Shown here piece after piece: positions 24,306 to 32,990 of a DNA stretch of 64,000 nt (within the stretch, counting starts at the first letter, position 1; the number at the start of each line of letters is the position of its first letter). A program made the position numbers and the translations under genes. The notes beneath the pieces were generated by a model that was not told the DNA's origin, did no database searches, and worked only from the letters and a program-made list of their open reading frames with translations. The DNA is from Acidimicrobiaceae bacterium (GTDB lineage: Bacteria > Actinomycetota > Acidimicrobiia > Acidimicrobiales > Aldehydirespiratoraceae), in contig VYFQ01000037.1 in NCBI GenBank assembly GCA_009842325.1, positions 26,429 through 90,428 on the forward strand, read 5' to 3'.

Positions 24306-25243
24306 GGCTCGCTGTCCCCTTCACCCGCCGCCGTATCGCCGTCGTCGCCGACAAGACTCAAGTACACGTCCTCGAGGCTCGGCGTCGAGACGGTCAGTCC
24401 TTCGAGCTCGAACCCGCGCTGGGCAGCCCACCCGGTCAGATGGGCCAGGTCGGCCGTGGGAGCGTCGGTCGTGATCTCCACCTGGCGGTCCCGCCCGACT
24501 ATGTCACCCGAGATGGGGGCCAGAAGATCGGCCACCGGCTCGGCGCGGTCGGGCACGGTGAACCGGATCAGGGCCGAGCCCGCTCGGGCTCTCAGCTCCG
24601 CGGGCGTGCCCTCGGCAACAATGCGGCCCTTCGCCAGCACGGCCACGCGATCGGCCAGAGTTTCGGCCTCGTCGAGGTAGTGGGTAGTCAGCAGCACGGC
24701 CCGCTGCTCCGATGCGAGCCTCTCGACCAGTTCCCAGCCCCGCCGACGGGCTACGGGGTCGAATCCGGTGGTCGGCTCATCGAGGAACACCACGTCGGGA
24801 TCGCCTACCAGCCCCAGGGCCATGTCGATGCGGCGCTTCTGCCCTCCCGACAGGGTGGAGATGCGGGCATCGGCCTTCTCGTCAAGCTCCACCAGCTCGA
24901 TGAGTTCGCCGGTCGGGACTGGGCGCGAGTAGGCGGCGCCGTAGAAGTCGATCGCCTCGCGCACCGTCAGTTCGGGGTCGATGCCCGAGGACTGCAGCAC
25001 GATGCCGATCCGGTCCCGGAAGGAGGCACCCGCCGACGCCGGATCGGTGTCGAGAACCAGCGCAGTGCCCGCCGTGCGGGTGCGGTGCCCCTCCAGGATC
25101 TCCACGATGGTGGACTTGCCCGCGCCGTTGGGCCCGAGCAGGGCGAACACCTCGCCCCGCTCCACCTCGAACGACACGCCGTCGACGGCCCGAACCGCGC
25201 CGTAGTCCTTCACGAGCTCGCTGACGGCTACGGCCGGACCCAC
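24302..25243 (-). CDS. ABC transporter ATP-binding protein (drug/lipid exporter type)
   Basis: 313 aa. Walker A GPNGAGKST near residue 40, the Q-loop in IGIVLQSSGIDP, signature LSGGQKRR, Walker B VVFLDEPTTGFDP, and the H-loop in LLTTHYLDEAE are all intact. The C-terminal 90 residues are the extra domain seen in DrrA-type exporters. The frame is open far upstream, but the GTG at 25243 is used because TAGCGT lies 7 nt before it (25256-25251) and the next residues begin the ATPase fold. It is divergent from the DUF2007-like gene. Confidence 0.87.
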   Translation of the reverse strand: MGPAVAVSELVKDYGAVRAVDGVSFEVERGEVFALLGPNGAGKSTIVEILEGHRTRTAGTALVLDTDPASAGASFRDRIGIVLQSSGIDPELTVREAIDFYGAAYSRPVPTGELIELVELDEKADARISTLSGGQKRRIDMALGLVGDPDVVFLDEPTTGFDPVARRRGWELVERLASEQRAVLLTTHYLDEAETLADRVAVLAKGRIVAEGTPAELRARAGSALIRFTVPDRAEPVADLLAPISGDIVGRDRQVEITTDAPTADLAHLTGWAAQRGFELEGLTVSTPSLEDVYLSLVGDDGDTAAGEGDSEP

Positions 25244-25250
25244 CCGCGGC

Positions 25251-25279
25251 ACGCTATCCGCGGCTGGAGCGGGCACGAT
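25251..25279. promoter_or_regulatory. Divergent leaderless promoters, ABC ATPase and DUF2007-like gene
   Basis: Minus strand TAGCGT (25256-25251) lies 7 nt before the GTG at 25243. Plus strand CACGAT (25274-25279) lies 6 nt before the GTG at 25286. Confidence 0.45.
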
Positions 25280-25285
25280 AGGGGG

Positions 25286-25675
25286 GTGAAGCCGCTGCCG
25301 GGCATGGTGCCCATCGCAGAGTACCCCAGCCGATGGGAGGCCAACGTCGCCGCAGCCCGGCTCAAGGAGGCCGGCTACGAGGCCACGGTGCTGGTGGATC
25401 CCGCCACCGAGGTCGCCCCCCACCACGTGACCGAGCGCCTCGCCGTGCTGGTCGTGCGCACCGAGGTCGCCGACCCGGCCGCCGAGCTGCTCGGACTGGA
25501 GCGACCCGATCTCGAGGCCGAGCGCCTGGACGCAGCCTTCCACCAGAGACGGTTCGCCGACCGGCCCGCCTGGGTGCGGTACCTGACCTGGACGCTGGTC
25601 ATCGCCATACCGGGACCGATCGCCATCGCGGGCCTGCTGTTGCTATGGACGACCCTCCGGAGCCTGTTCCCGTAA
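25286..25675 (+). CDS. DUF2007-like signal protein with C-terminal membrane helix
   Basis: 129 aa. The N-terminal IAEYPSRWEANVAAARLKEA and following strand (residues 9-35) resemble the DUF2007 / putative signal-transducing domain that starts with a pair of strands around an Ala-rich helix. Residues about 100-125 form a hydrophobic helix (WTLVIAIPGPIAIAGLLLLW). The GTG start is chosen by the nearby CACGAT box. Function unknown; 28 bp separate it from the P450 gene, which seems to have its own promoter. Confidence 0.65.
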   Translation: MKPLPGMVPIAEYPSRWEANVAAARLKEAGYEATVLVDPATEVAPHHVTERLAVLVVRTEVADPAAELLGLERPDLEAERLDAAFHQRRFADRPAWVRYLTWTLVIAIPGPIAIAGLLLLWTTLRSLFP

Positions 25676-25688
25676 GCAGTCCCCCACC

Positions 25689-25694
25689 TAGGAT
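25689..25694 (+). promoter_or_regulatory. -10 box TAGGAT upstream of the second P450
   Basis: TAGGAT ends 9 nt before the ATG at 25704; the transcript would have a leader of about 2-3 nt. Confidence 0.45.
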
Positions 25695-25703
25695 GACCCT
25701 GCC

Positions 25704-26918
25704 ATGGCCATCACGCCCGTCGATCCCCGCCCCCTCGACATCCTCGACGGCGACTTCTATGTGAACGACCCCTATTCCCGTTACGCCTGGCTGCGGGAGA
25801 ACTCGCCGTGCCACTGGGACGCCGTCAACGAGCTGTGGGTGCTCACTCGCTACGACGACATCGTCGCGGTGGAGACGGACAAACAACTGTTCACCAGTTC
25901 CGACCGGGAGAAGGGCGGCTACCGGCCCAACCTCCCCGCGGACCAGTCGATCATCGGTACCGACGACCCTCTGCACCAGGCCCGGCGCTCGCTGGTTTCT
26001 CGCAGGTTCACTCCCCGGGCCGTGCAGCGGTGGCGCGGCCACATCACCGCCACCGTCGACGGGTTGCTAGATCCAGTTATCGAGCGGGGCACCGCCGAGA
26101 TCGTGAACGATCTGGCCGCGCCGTTGCCGGCCAAGATGATCGGCTTGGTGCTGGGTTTCGACGACGACCTCTGGCCCAAGCTCAAGCACTGGTCGGAGGC
26201 CTCGATCGCCACCGGCGGAGGTCCCCGGTACCGCAGCCAGGAGGGCGTCGAGGCGGTGCTGGAGTTCGCGGTGGCCGCCACCGAGCTGTACACCGACAAG
26301 CAGGGATGTCCGGCCGGCGACCTGATGTCGCGCTGGATCGAGGTCGAGTCCGACGGCGGCGGGATGGTGGGCGGCTCACCGTTCGGGCTGGACCAGATCG
26401 TCTCGGACTCGCTGCTGCTGCTCGACGGCGGGGCTGAGACGACCCGCACCGTGATCGCCCGCACGCTGCTGGATCTGGCCGACCGGCCCGACGCCTGGGC
26501 CGCGCTGAAGGCTGGGGCCGACATCGAGACCGCGGTCGAGGAGTTCATCCGCTGGGTCACCCCCATCCACAACATGTGCCGGACGGCCACCGCCGACACC
26601 GAGTTGGGGGACCAGACCGTCCGCAAGGGCCAGCAGCTGGTCATGATGTACCCGTCGGCCAACAGGGATCCGGCCCACTTCCGCGATCCGGAGACCTACG
26701 ACGTCACCCGCAGCCCCAACCACCACATCGCCTTCGGCTTCGGCACCCACTTCTGCCTGGGCGCGGCGCTGGCCCGCCTGGAGATTCAGGTCTTCTTCGA
26801 GCGCCTGCTCCAGCGGGTGGCGCGCATCGAGCGCATCGAGGGAACCCCGCAGGTGGAGATGCCCAACGCCTTTGTCCACGGCCTGCTCGAAGCCCACCTA
26901 GCCTTCACCCCGGCCTGA
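25704..26918 (+). CDS. Cytochrome P450
   Basis: 404 aa, usual length for bacterial class I P450s. I-helix LLDGGAETTRT near residue 240, K-helix EEFIRW near residue 280, PSANRDPAHF, and heme loop FGFGTHFCLG with the Cys ligand near residue 352. It needs ferredoxin and reductase partners that are not in this window. It is followed 35 bp later by an SDR gene; the pair would hydroxylate then oxidise a lipid- or steroid-like substrate, which is an inference. Confidence 0.9.
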   Translation: MAITPVDPRPLDILDGDFYVNDPYSRYAWLRENSPCHWDAVNELWVLTRYDDIVAVETDKQLFTSSDREKGGYRPNLPADQSIIGTDDPLHQARRSLVSRRFTPRAVQRWRGHITATVDGLLDPVIERGTAEIVNDLAAPLPAKMIGLVLGFDDDLWPKLKHWSEASIATGGGPRYRSQEGVEAVLEFAVAATELYTDKQGCPAGDLMSRWIEVESDGGGMVGGSPFGLDQIVSDSLLLLDGGAETTRTVIARTLLDLADRPDAWAALKAGADIETAVEEFIRWVTPIHNMCRTATADTELGDQTVRKGQQLVMMYPSANRDPAHFRDPETYDVTRSPNHHIAFGFGTHFCLGAALARLEIQVFFERLLQRVARIERIEGTPQVEMPNAFVHGLLEAHLAFTPA

Positions 26919-26953
26919 ACCGACCGTCCGGCCGAACCCAAAAGGAGTCCCAC

Positions 26954-27781
26954 GTGTCCGAGTCGTCGTCAAGTCTCTTCAGTTACGCAGGCAAGAAGGT
27001 GGTGCTCACGGGCGGTGCCAGCGGCGTGGGCGCGGCCGCGGTGGAGCTGCTGGCCGAGGCGGGATGCACCGACCTGACCGTCCTCGACCGCAACGAGCCC
27101 ACCGGTCCGGCCACCGCCTACGTGGCCGCCGACCTGAGCGACCCCGACTCGATCGACGCAGCCTGCGAGGCCATCGGCCCGGGCGTGGACGTGCTGTTCA
27201 ACAACGCGGGAGTGGCCGGGGTGCACTCATCGGACTTCGTGCTGCGGGTCAACTACCTGGGCCTGCGCCGGCTCAGCGAGGGGCTGCTGCCGACGATGAC
27301 CCGGGGCGGGGCCATCGTCAACACAGCCTCGGTAGCCGGGCAGCGCTGGCCCCAGCACCTGGCCGAGATCCTGGAGCTGATCGCTGTTGACGGCTGGGAC
27401 GACGCCCTGGCCTGGATCGCGGACCACGGCGAACTGATCGATCCCGCCCCCTACGAGTTCTCCAAGGAGTTGGCCCAGGTTTGGACCATGCAAGGCTCGC
27501 GCCGCAGCTACCTCGACTACGGAGTGCGCACCAACAGCGTGTGCCCGGGCGTGATCGACACTCCCCTGCTGCACGACTTCCGCCGCCACATGACCGAGAA
27601 GGTCATCGACTGGATGGTGGACCAATCAGCCGGGATCCTCACTCCGGCCGACATCGCCCGCACGCTGGTCATGCTGGGCTCAGACGCCAGCGCCGCCATG
27701 AACGGCCACAACATGGTCGCCGACCACGGCTTCATGGCCTGGTTTACCACCAACCAGATCGACTTCGCCGGCCTCGCCTGA
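26954..27781 (+). CDS. SDR family oxidoreductase (3-alpha-hydroxysteroid dehydrogenase-like)
   Basis: 275 aa. Cofactor motif VVLTGGASGVG, FNNAGVAG, and catalytic Tyr/Lys in YEFSKE near residue 166 with an unusually long segment between them (the helix HLAEILELIAVDGWDDALAW). This layout, in which NAG is followed by VNYLGLR, resembles the 3-alpha-hydroxysteroid dehydrogenase/carbonyl reductase branch. AAAGGAG lies 7 nt before the GTG start, so unlike many genes here it has a leader and is probably cotranscribed with the P450. Confidence 0.83.
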   Translation: MSESSSSLFSYAGKKVVLTGGASGVGAAAVELLAEAGCTDLTVLDRNEPTGPATAYVAADLSDPDSIDAACEAIGPGVDVLFNNAGVAGVHSSDFVLRVNYLGLRRLSEGLLPTMTRGGAIVNTASVAGQRWPQHLAEILELIAVDGWDDALAWIADHGELIDPAPYEFSKELAQVWTMQGSRRSYLDYGVRTNSVCPGVIDTPLLHDFRRHMTEKVIDWMVDQSAGILTPADIARTLVMLGSDASAAMNGHNMVADHGFMAWFTTNQIDFAGLA

Positions 27782-27788
27782 CGCGGTC

Positions 27789-27804
27789 ACCCGCAGCCGC
27801 GGGT
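27789..27804. terminator. Hairpin ACCCGC-AGCC-GCGGGT between convergent genes
   Basis: A perfect 6-bp stem with a 4-nt loop, 8 nt after the SDR stop and just before the convergent MFS stop. No T-tract. Confidence 0.45.
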
Positions 27805-27814
27805 CCCGCACGTT

Positions 27815-29095
27815 CTAGGCGTCGGGACGGACTTCGGTGAAGTGGTCGATCCGGCGCAACTCCGGGAACACCAGCCACCAGATGGCGACCACGGCCAGGG
27901 TGCCCACCCCGCCGAACACCACTGCGCCGGCCACGCCGAGCAGCGCCGCGGTCACGCCCGATCTGAATCCGCCCAGCTCGTTCGAGCCGCCGATGAAGAC
28001 GTACTCCACGGCCAGGACCCGTCCCCGCATCTCCTCCGGCGTGGCCAGCGGGACGATCGTGCCGCGGACGAAGATGCTCACGGCGTCCGCCCCGCCCAAC
28101 ACCAGCAACGCCACGAAGGCGACGACATAGGAACGGGTCAAGCCGAGAACGATCGTCCCCACGCCGAACAGGGCCACCGAGCCCAGCAACGACGGGCCCA
28201 CTCGCCGCTGAAACGGCCGCACCGACAAGGTCAGCATCACCACCGCGGCGCCGATGCCGACCGCGGACGCCAGCCAACCGAGACGTACCGCGCCCACTCC
28301 CAGGCGCTCGTCGGCGATGGCGGGCAGCAGCAACTGCACGCCGCCCAAGAACACCGCGAACAGATCGAGGGAGATCGCCCCGAGCACCACCCGGTTGCGA
28401 CGGACGTACCGCAGACCCTCGAGGGCTTGCGAGATCACGGCCCGCGCTCCGGCTCCAGCCGCGAACGCAGCCCGCCGCACGTCGCTCGGCGGCACGATCA
28501 TGAGCAGGCTGATCCCGGCTGCCGCGCACCCGGCCGCCAGCAGGTACGGCAGGGCCGGATCGATGTCGAAGGCGAGCCCGAACACCACCGGGCCGACGAT
28601 GTAGCCCCCCTGCCAACCGGCGACGTTCAAGGCCACCATCCGCTCGCGGGCCCCTTCCGGTGCCAGGTCCACCGGCATGGCCCGGCTCACCGCCATGAGG
28701 AAGGCCCGGGCGGTGCCGAACGCTACGACCAGACCGTAGATCGGAAGTACCGACGTGGGATCCGACGCCACATAGAAGAACAGGCTGAGGGAGGCGACGG
28801 CCTCTCCGCCGAGACCCCAGGCGAACACCAATCGTCGCTCGAAGCGGTCCGCGACCATGCCGGTGATGGGCGCCAGCAGGAAGGCGGGCACGAATTCGGC
28901 CAACCCCAGCAGCCCCAGGAAGATCGGCTCGCCGGTCATGTCGAAGACCTGCTTGCCCAGGAACGTGATCTGACCCATGGTCAACGCCATCGAGAAGAAG
29001 GTCGCCCCGAAGAGCGCCCAGAGCCGCGGCTCGATCCGCCCCGGCGGGCCGGTCTGCTCCCCGGCGCCGGGTCCGCTCGACTCCTGGCTAGGCAT
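27815..29095 (-). CDS. MFS transporter (MFS_3/EntS-like exporter)
   Basis: 426 aa with about 12 hydrophobic helices. The GMVADRFERRLVFAWGLGG segment after helix 2 is the MFS loop motif, and the AVSRAMPVDLAPEGARERMVA segment is typical of the MFS_3 exporter group that includes enterobactin exporter-like proteins. Substrate unknown. TAGCGT lies 7 nt before the ATG. Confidence 0.85.
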   Translation of the reverse strand: MPSQESSGPGAGEQTGPPGRIEPRLWALFGATFFSMALTMGQITFLGKQVFDMTGEPIFLGLLGLAEFVPAFLLAPITGMVADRFERRLVFAWGLGGEAVASLSLFFYVASDPTSVLPIYGLVVAFGTARAFLMAVSRAMPVDLAPEGARERMVALNVAGWQGGYIVGPVVFGLAFDIDPALPYLLAAGCAAAGISLLMIVPPSDVRRAAFAAGAGARAVISQALEGLRYVRRNRVVLGAISLDLFAVFLGGVQLLLPAIADERLGVGAVRLGWLASAVGIGAAVVMLTLSVRPFQRRVGPSLLGSVALFGVGTIVLGLTRSYVVAFVALLVLGGADAVSIFVRGTIVPLATPEEMRGRVLAVEYVFIGGSNELGGFRSGVTAALLGVAGAVVFGGVGTLAVVAIWWLVFPELRRIDHFTEVRPDA

Positions 29096-29102
29096 CCGCG
29101 GA

Positions 29103-29123
29103 ACGCTAATGCTCTCCTAGCCT
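29103..29123. promoter_or_regulatory. Divergent promoters of MFS and helicase genes
   Basis: Minus strand TAGCGT (29108-29103) is 7 nt before the MFS ATG at 29095. Plus strand TAGCCT (29118-29123) is 9 nt before the helicase ATG at 29133. The whole divergent region is 37 bp. Confidence 0.45.
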
Positions 29124-29132
29124 CGGGACCGC

Positions 29133-31235
29133 ATGGCCCTGCCCGCACTCGGCGACTTCCTGCCGGAGACACCCGGCGCCGACGAGTTGCTGGATGCCTT
29201 CATCGAGTGGTCTCTCGCAGCCGGGCTCGAGCTGTACCCGCATCAGGAAGAGGCAGTCCTGCGGCTGCTGGCCGGCGAGAACGTGGTGCTGTCCACGCCC
29301 ACAGGATCGGGCAAGTCGCTTGTGGCCCTGGCCGGTGCCTTCGCCATGCTGGCCCAGGGACGCCGCGCCGTCTACACCGCCCCTATCAAGGCCCTGGTGA
29401 GTGAGAAGTTCTTCGAGCTGACAGCGGCCTTCGGACCGTCGGAGGTGGGCATGGTCACCGGCGACGCCTCGGTCAACGCCGATGCCCCCGTCATCGCCTG
29501 CACAGCGGAGATCCTGGCTCAGCGGGCCCTGCGGGCGGGCTCCGACACCGCGGCCGACCTCGTGGTGATGGACGAGTTCCACTACTACGGCGACCGCGAC
29601 CGGGGCTGGGCCTGGCAGGTTCCCCTGCTGGAGTTGCCGAAATCCCGGTTCCTGCTCATGTCGGCCACCCTCGGCGACACGACCGGGCTGCGCCGCGATC
29701 TCACCGCGCGCACCGGGCGCGACACCGCCCTGGTGGCCTCGGCCGAGCGGCCAGTCCCCCTCGACGTCGAGTACCGGGAGACCCCGCTGCACGTCTCCAT
29801 CGAGCAGCTGCTCTCCGCGGGCCAGGCCCCCGTCTACATCGTGCACTTCACCCAGCGGCAGGCCACGGCCCGGGCCCAGAGCCTCACCAGCCTCAACGTG
29901 CTCAGTGCCGACGAGAAGGCAGCCGTGAAGGAGGCGGTGGGCGGGTTCCGCTTCGACACGCCCATCGGCAAGGACCTGCGCCGCTTCGTGCTGGCCGGCA
30001 TCGGCGTGCACCACGCCGGGATGCTGCCCAAGTACCGGCTGCTGGTGGAGAAGCTGGCCCAGCAGGGCCACCTGAAGCTGATCTGCGGCACCGACACGCT
30101 GGGCGTGGGCGTCAACGTTCCCATCCGCACCGTGCTGTTCACCCAGCTCTACAAGTACGACGGACGCCGGACCCGGGTGCTGTCGGTGCGCGACTTCCAG
30201 CAGATCGCAGGCCGGGCCGGCCGGCGCGGCTTCGACACGGTGGGCAGCGTGTGGGTGCAGGCCCCCGAGCACGCGGTGGAGAACAAGCGGGCCGAGATGC
30301 GGGCCGCCGGCGACCCCAAGAAGCTCCGCAAGCTGGTGCGCAAGAAGCCTCCGGACAGGGGCTACGCCCACTACGACGACAAGACCCTGACCCGGCTGTG
30401 GGAGGGCACACCCGAGACACTGGAATCCAGCTTCGACGTGACCCACGCCATGATGCTCAACGTCCTGGACCGGCCCGGCGACGGCTGCGCAGCCATGAAG
30501 CGCCTGCTGGTCGACAACCACGAGCCCCGCTCCCGCCAGCGGCGGCACATCCGCAAGGCGGTCGGGGTGTTCCGGTCGCTGATCGACGCCGAGATCGTGG
30601 AGGTGCTGCCCGAGCCCGACGGGTCGGGCCGGCCGGTGCGGGTCAACATCGACCTTCAGGACGAGTTCCGGCTCAACCAGCCGCTGGGGCTGTTCGCGGT
30701 GGAGGCGATCTCGGTTCTCGACCCGGAGGCTCCCGACTACCACCTTCAGGCGCTGAGCGTGGCCGAGTCGGTGCTGGAGGACCCGCTGGCGGTGCTGCTG
30801 GCCCAGAGGGATGCGGCCCGGGACGAGTTGATGACCCGCATGAAGGAGGAGGGGGTGGAGTACGAGGAGCGGATGGCCCGGCTGGCCGAAGTGACCTGGC
30901 CGAAGCCGGAGGCCGAGTTCATCGAGCCCGCCTTCGACACCTTCGCCCGCCATCACCCGTGGGTCGGGCATCTGCGGCCCAGCCCCAAGTCGGTGGTGCG
31001 CGACATGGTCGAGCACGCCGACACGTTCAACCAGTACGTGAGCCGCTACGGGCTCAAGCGCTCCGAGGGACTGGTGCTGCGCTACCTCACCGACTGCTAC
31101 AAGGCGCTGGTGCAGACCGTGCCGGCGGCCGCGGTAGACGACCGTCTGGCCGAGGTGAGCGAGTGGCTGGGGGAGCTGGTGCGAGAGGTCGACAGCAGCC
31201 TGCTGGACGAATGGGAGCGACTACGTTCTGCGTAA
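29133..31235 (+). CDS. DEAD/DEAH-box helicase, Ski2-like (DUF3516 type)
   Basis: 700 aa superfamily 2 helicase. Q-like YPHQEEAV, Walker A STPTGSGKS near residue 54, PIKALVSEKF, Walker B MDEFHYYGDRDRG near residue 146 (DEFH), motif III LMSATLGD, and motif VI QIAGRAGRRGFD near residue 357. The C-terminal half matches the actinobacterial DUF3516-type extension with the KKPPDRGYAHYDDKTL segment. As I recall, many homologs continue about 100 residues beyond the DSSLLDEWE stretch where this one ends, so the C-terminus may be short. Role: RNA or DNA unwinding, details unknown. Confidence 0.87.
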   Translation: MALPALGDFLPETPGADELLDAFIEWSLAAGLELYPHQEEAVLRLLAGENVVLSTPTGSGKSLVALAGAFAMLAQGRRAVYTAPIKALVSEKFFELTAAFGPSEVGMVTGDASVNADAPVIACTAEILAQRALRAGSDTAADLVVMDEFHYYGDRDRGWAWQVPLLELPKSRFLLMSATLGDTTGLRRDLTARTGRDTALVASAERPVPLDVEYRETPLHVSIEQLLSAGQAPVYIVHFTQRQATARAQSLTSLNVLSADEKAAVKEAVGGFRFDTPIGKDLRRFVLAGIGVHHAGMLPKYRLLVEKLAQQGHLKLICGTDTLGVGVNVPIRTVLFTQLYKYDGRRTRVLSVRDFQQIAGRAGRRGFDTVGSVWVQAPEHAVENKRAEMRAAGDPKKLRKLVRKKPPDRGYAHYDDKTLTRLWEGTPETLESSFDVTHAMMLNVLDRPGDGCAAMKRLLVDNHEPRSRQRRHIRKAVGVFRSLIDAEIVEVLPEPDGSGRPVRVNIDLQDEFRLNQPLGLFAVEAISVLDPEAPDYHLQALSVAESVLEDPLAVLLAQRDAARDELMTRMKEEGVEYEERMARLAEVTWPKPEAEFIEPAFDTFARHHPWVGHLRPSPKSVVRDMVEHADTFNQYVSRYGLKRSEGLVLRYLTDCYKALVQTVPAAAVDDRLAEVSEWLGELVREVDSSLLDEWERLRSA

Positions 31236-31308
31236 TGCCCGCTCTTGTTCGCTGCGCTCACGGGCCGCTCGGGCCACGGCCTCGCCCGTATCGACCGGGT
31301 TCGCTCGC

Positions 31309-32169
31309 CTACCCGCTCGGCCTCTGGGGCCGGGCCCGGCCTGACTTCACGTCGTCGCCGTAGGGCAGGAACGACCCGAAGTCGGGTCCCCGCCGCAGGC
31401 TGTGCCCGCCGTCGATGTTGATGGCGGTGCCGGTGATCCAGCGGGACTCGTCGGAGATCAGGAACGCCACTAGGGCGGCCACGTCGGAGGGCTGCCCGAC
31501 CCCGCCCAGCGGCGTGTTCTGCACGTAGCTGGAGTACACCGCGGAGTCCCGGGGTATGGCCTCCATGATCTCGGTGGCGATGAACCCGGGCCTGACCGCG
31601 TTGAAGCGCACCCCCGACGGTCCGAACTCGTCGGCCGCGTTGCGGATCATCGCCTCGATGCCGGCCTTCCCCGCGGTGTAGGCCCCGAAGTACGGATGGG
31701 TCACGTTCCCGGCCAGCGACGACATAGCCACGAACGACCCGCCCCCGGCCGCGGCCAGGCGCTCCACCGTGTGCTTGATGGTGAGCATGGTTCCCACCAC
31801 GTTGAGGGTGAGAACCCGCTTGAACTCGTCAGTGTCGAGCAGGTGGTACGGGCCCATTCCCCCGCCCCCGCCCGCGTTGGCCACCACGCCGTGCAGGTGG
31901 CCGTCGGCGCCGGCCGCAGCCTGTGACGCCCGGGCGACGTCGTCCTCGGAAGTCACGTCGGCCACCACGTAGGACACCGATCCCCCGTTGTCGCACTCGA
32001 CGGCAGCCGCGGCCGCCGCCAGCGTCTCGGTGGTCCGTCCACAGATGGTGACGGTCGCGCCCTCCGCCGCCAGCCGGGCTGCGCAGGCCCGTCCAATGCC
32101 GGTGCCGCCCCCAGTGACCAGTACCGACTTGCCCTCCAGTCGACCCGATACCGGCGTGTCGCCCGTCAC
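31309..32169 (-). CDS. SDR family oxidoreductase (2,4-dienoyl-CoA reductase-like)
   Basis: 286 aa. TGGGTGIGRACAARLAAEG near residue 17, ANAGGGGG, and YTAGKAG with catalytic Tyr/Lys near residue 165; the end carries the INIDGGHSLRRGPDF tail. The proportions resemble actinobacterial SDRs acting on acyl-CoA or steroid intermediates. The GTG at 32169 overlaps the stop of the DUF3159 gene (GTGA), so the frame further upstream, inside that gene, is rejected. The 73 bp between its stop and the convergent helicase stop are GC-rich without a clear terminator. Confidence 0.83.
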   Translation of the reverse strand: MTGDTPVSGRLEGKSVLVTGGGTGIGRACAARLAAEGATVTICGRTTETLAAAAAAVECDNGGSVSYVVADVTSEDDVARASQAAAGADGHLHGVVANAGGGGGMGPYHLLDTDEFKRVLTLNVVGTMLTIKHTVERLAAAGGGSFVAMSSLAGNVTHPYFGAYTAGKAGIEAMIRNAADEFGPSGVRFNAVRPGFIATEIMEAIPRDSAVYSSYVQNTPLGGVGQPSDVAALVAFLISDESRWITGTAINIDGGHSLRRGPDFGSFLPYGDDVKSGRARPQRPSG

Positions 32170-32990
32170 GAGTCGTCGGCCGGCGCGCGGCGGGTGGCCC
32201 CGCTCACTAGGTCCACGAGACTCGGGCATCCGTCGATCTTCGAGAAGCGGCGGTCGACGTAGACGAGGGTGGCGAAGATCAGAACGAAGGCTGCGAAGAA
32301 GTTCACGAACTGGCGGGTGACCAGGAACAGGTTGACCCCAGCGTTGTTGTAGAGCCAGATGTCCCAGATGGCCGAGCCGACCTCGTAGAAGGTGACCACC
32401 CAGGTGACGTTGCGCATGGTGGACACGAAGCGGGGGTCGCGGTGCACCGCCTCGGGCAGGGGCACGAATCGGCGGGCCGCCCACAGCATGAAGGGCTTGC
32501 CGATGAGGATCGTGACCGCGGCAGCCACTCCGACCAGCATCTTGGTGCCGATCCCGATGCCGAAGTACACCGCCTCCGTGCTCACCCCAAAGTCGACCAG
32601 GTCGCGCTCCACGGAGATGGCGATGGCGGCACGAACCAGCAGGTAGCCGGTGATGACCGGCAACCAGGCGCCGATCGGCAGGCCCCGGCGGCGCCGGCTG
32701 AAGGCCGCCTTCACCGACCATGCCGTGGCCGCGAAGATGGCGATCTCGATGTTGTTCAGCCAGGCGAGCCGCAGCGCGTCGAGGTTGAAGAACAACAGGA
32801 ACAGCACCACCGGCATGAGTTGGTCGAGGTTGCTGCGCCAGCCCCACACCGCCTGGCGGGAAGTCCTGGCCAAGTCCCGGGGATCGGTGACCGCACCCTC
32901 GCCGCCCGCGGCTTCGACTGCTCCGGTCACCTCGGGCGAGGTGCCGGCCTCAGCCGTCTCGGCCCGCGCCGGTTCGGCTCTCTCGCTCAC
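32166..32990 (-). CDS. DUF3159 family membrane protein
   Basis: 274 aa. An N-terminal Ala/Glu-rich tail (residues 1-45) precedes five or six hydrophobic helices. The QLMPVVLFLLFFNLDALRLAW start and HRDPRFVSTMRNVTWVVTFYE near residue 197 match DUF3159, an actinobacterial intramembrane family with no known function. The GTG start overlaps the upstream stop by 4 bp, making the middle gene of a coupled three-gene unit with the MDMPI-type gene and the SDR. Confidence 0.75.
   Translation of the reverse strand: MSERAEPARAETAEAGTSPEVTGAVEAAGGEGAVTDPRDLARTSRQAVWGWRSNLDQLMPVVLFLLFFNLDALRLAWLNNIEIAIFAATAWSVKAAFSRRRRGLPIGAWLPVITGYLLVRAAIAISVERDLVDFGVSTEAVYFGIGIGTKMLVGVAAAVTILIGKPFMLWAARRFVPLPEAVHRDPRFVSTMRNVTWVVTFYEVGSAIWDIWLYNNAGVNLFLVTRQFVNFFAAFVLIFATLVYVDRRFSKIDGCPSLVDLVSGATRRAPADDS

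Noticed and set aside
24302..25543. 413-aa version of the ABC ATPase
   Set aside because: The first 100 residues are antisense of the divergent DUF2007-like gene; a leaderless promoter points to GTG 25243.
27837..29404. Long plus-strand frames opposite the MFS gene
   Set aside because: Shadow translations rich in Arg, His and Gln; the minus strand encodes a clear 12-helix MFS protein.
29106..31016. 636-codon open frame on the minus strand opposite the helicase
   Set aside because: His/Gly/Leu-rich shadow translation without motifs; the plus strand has all helicase motifs.
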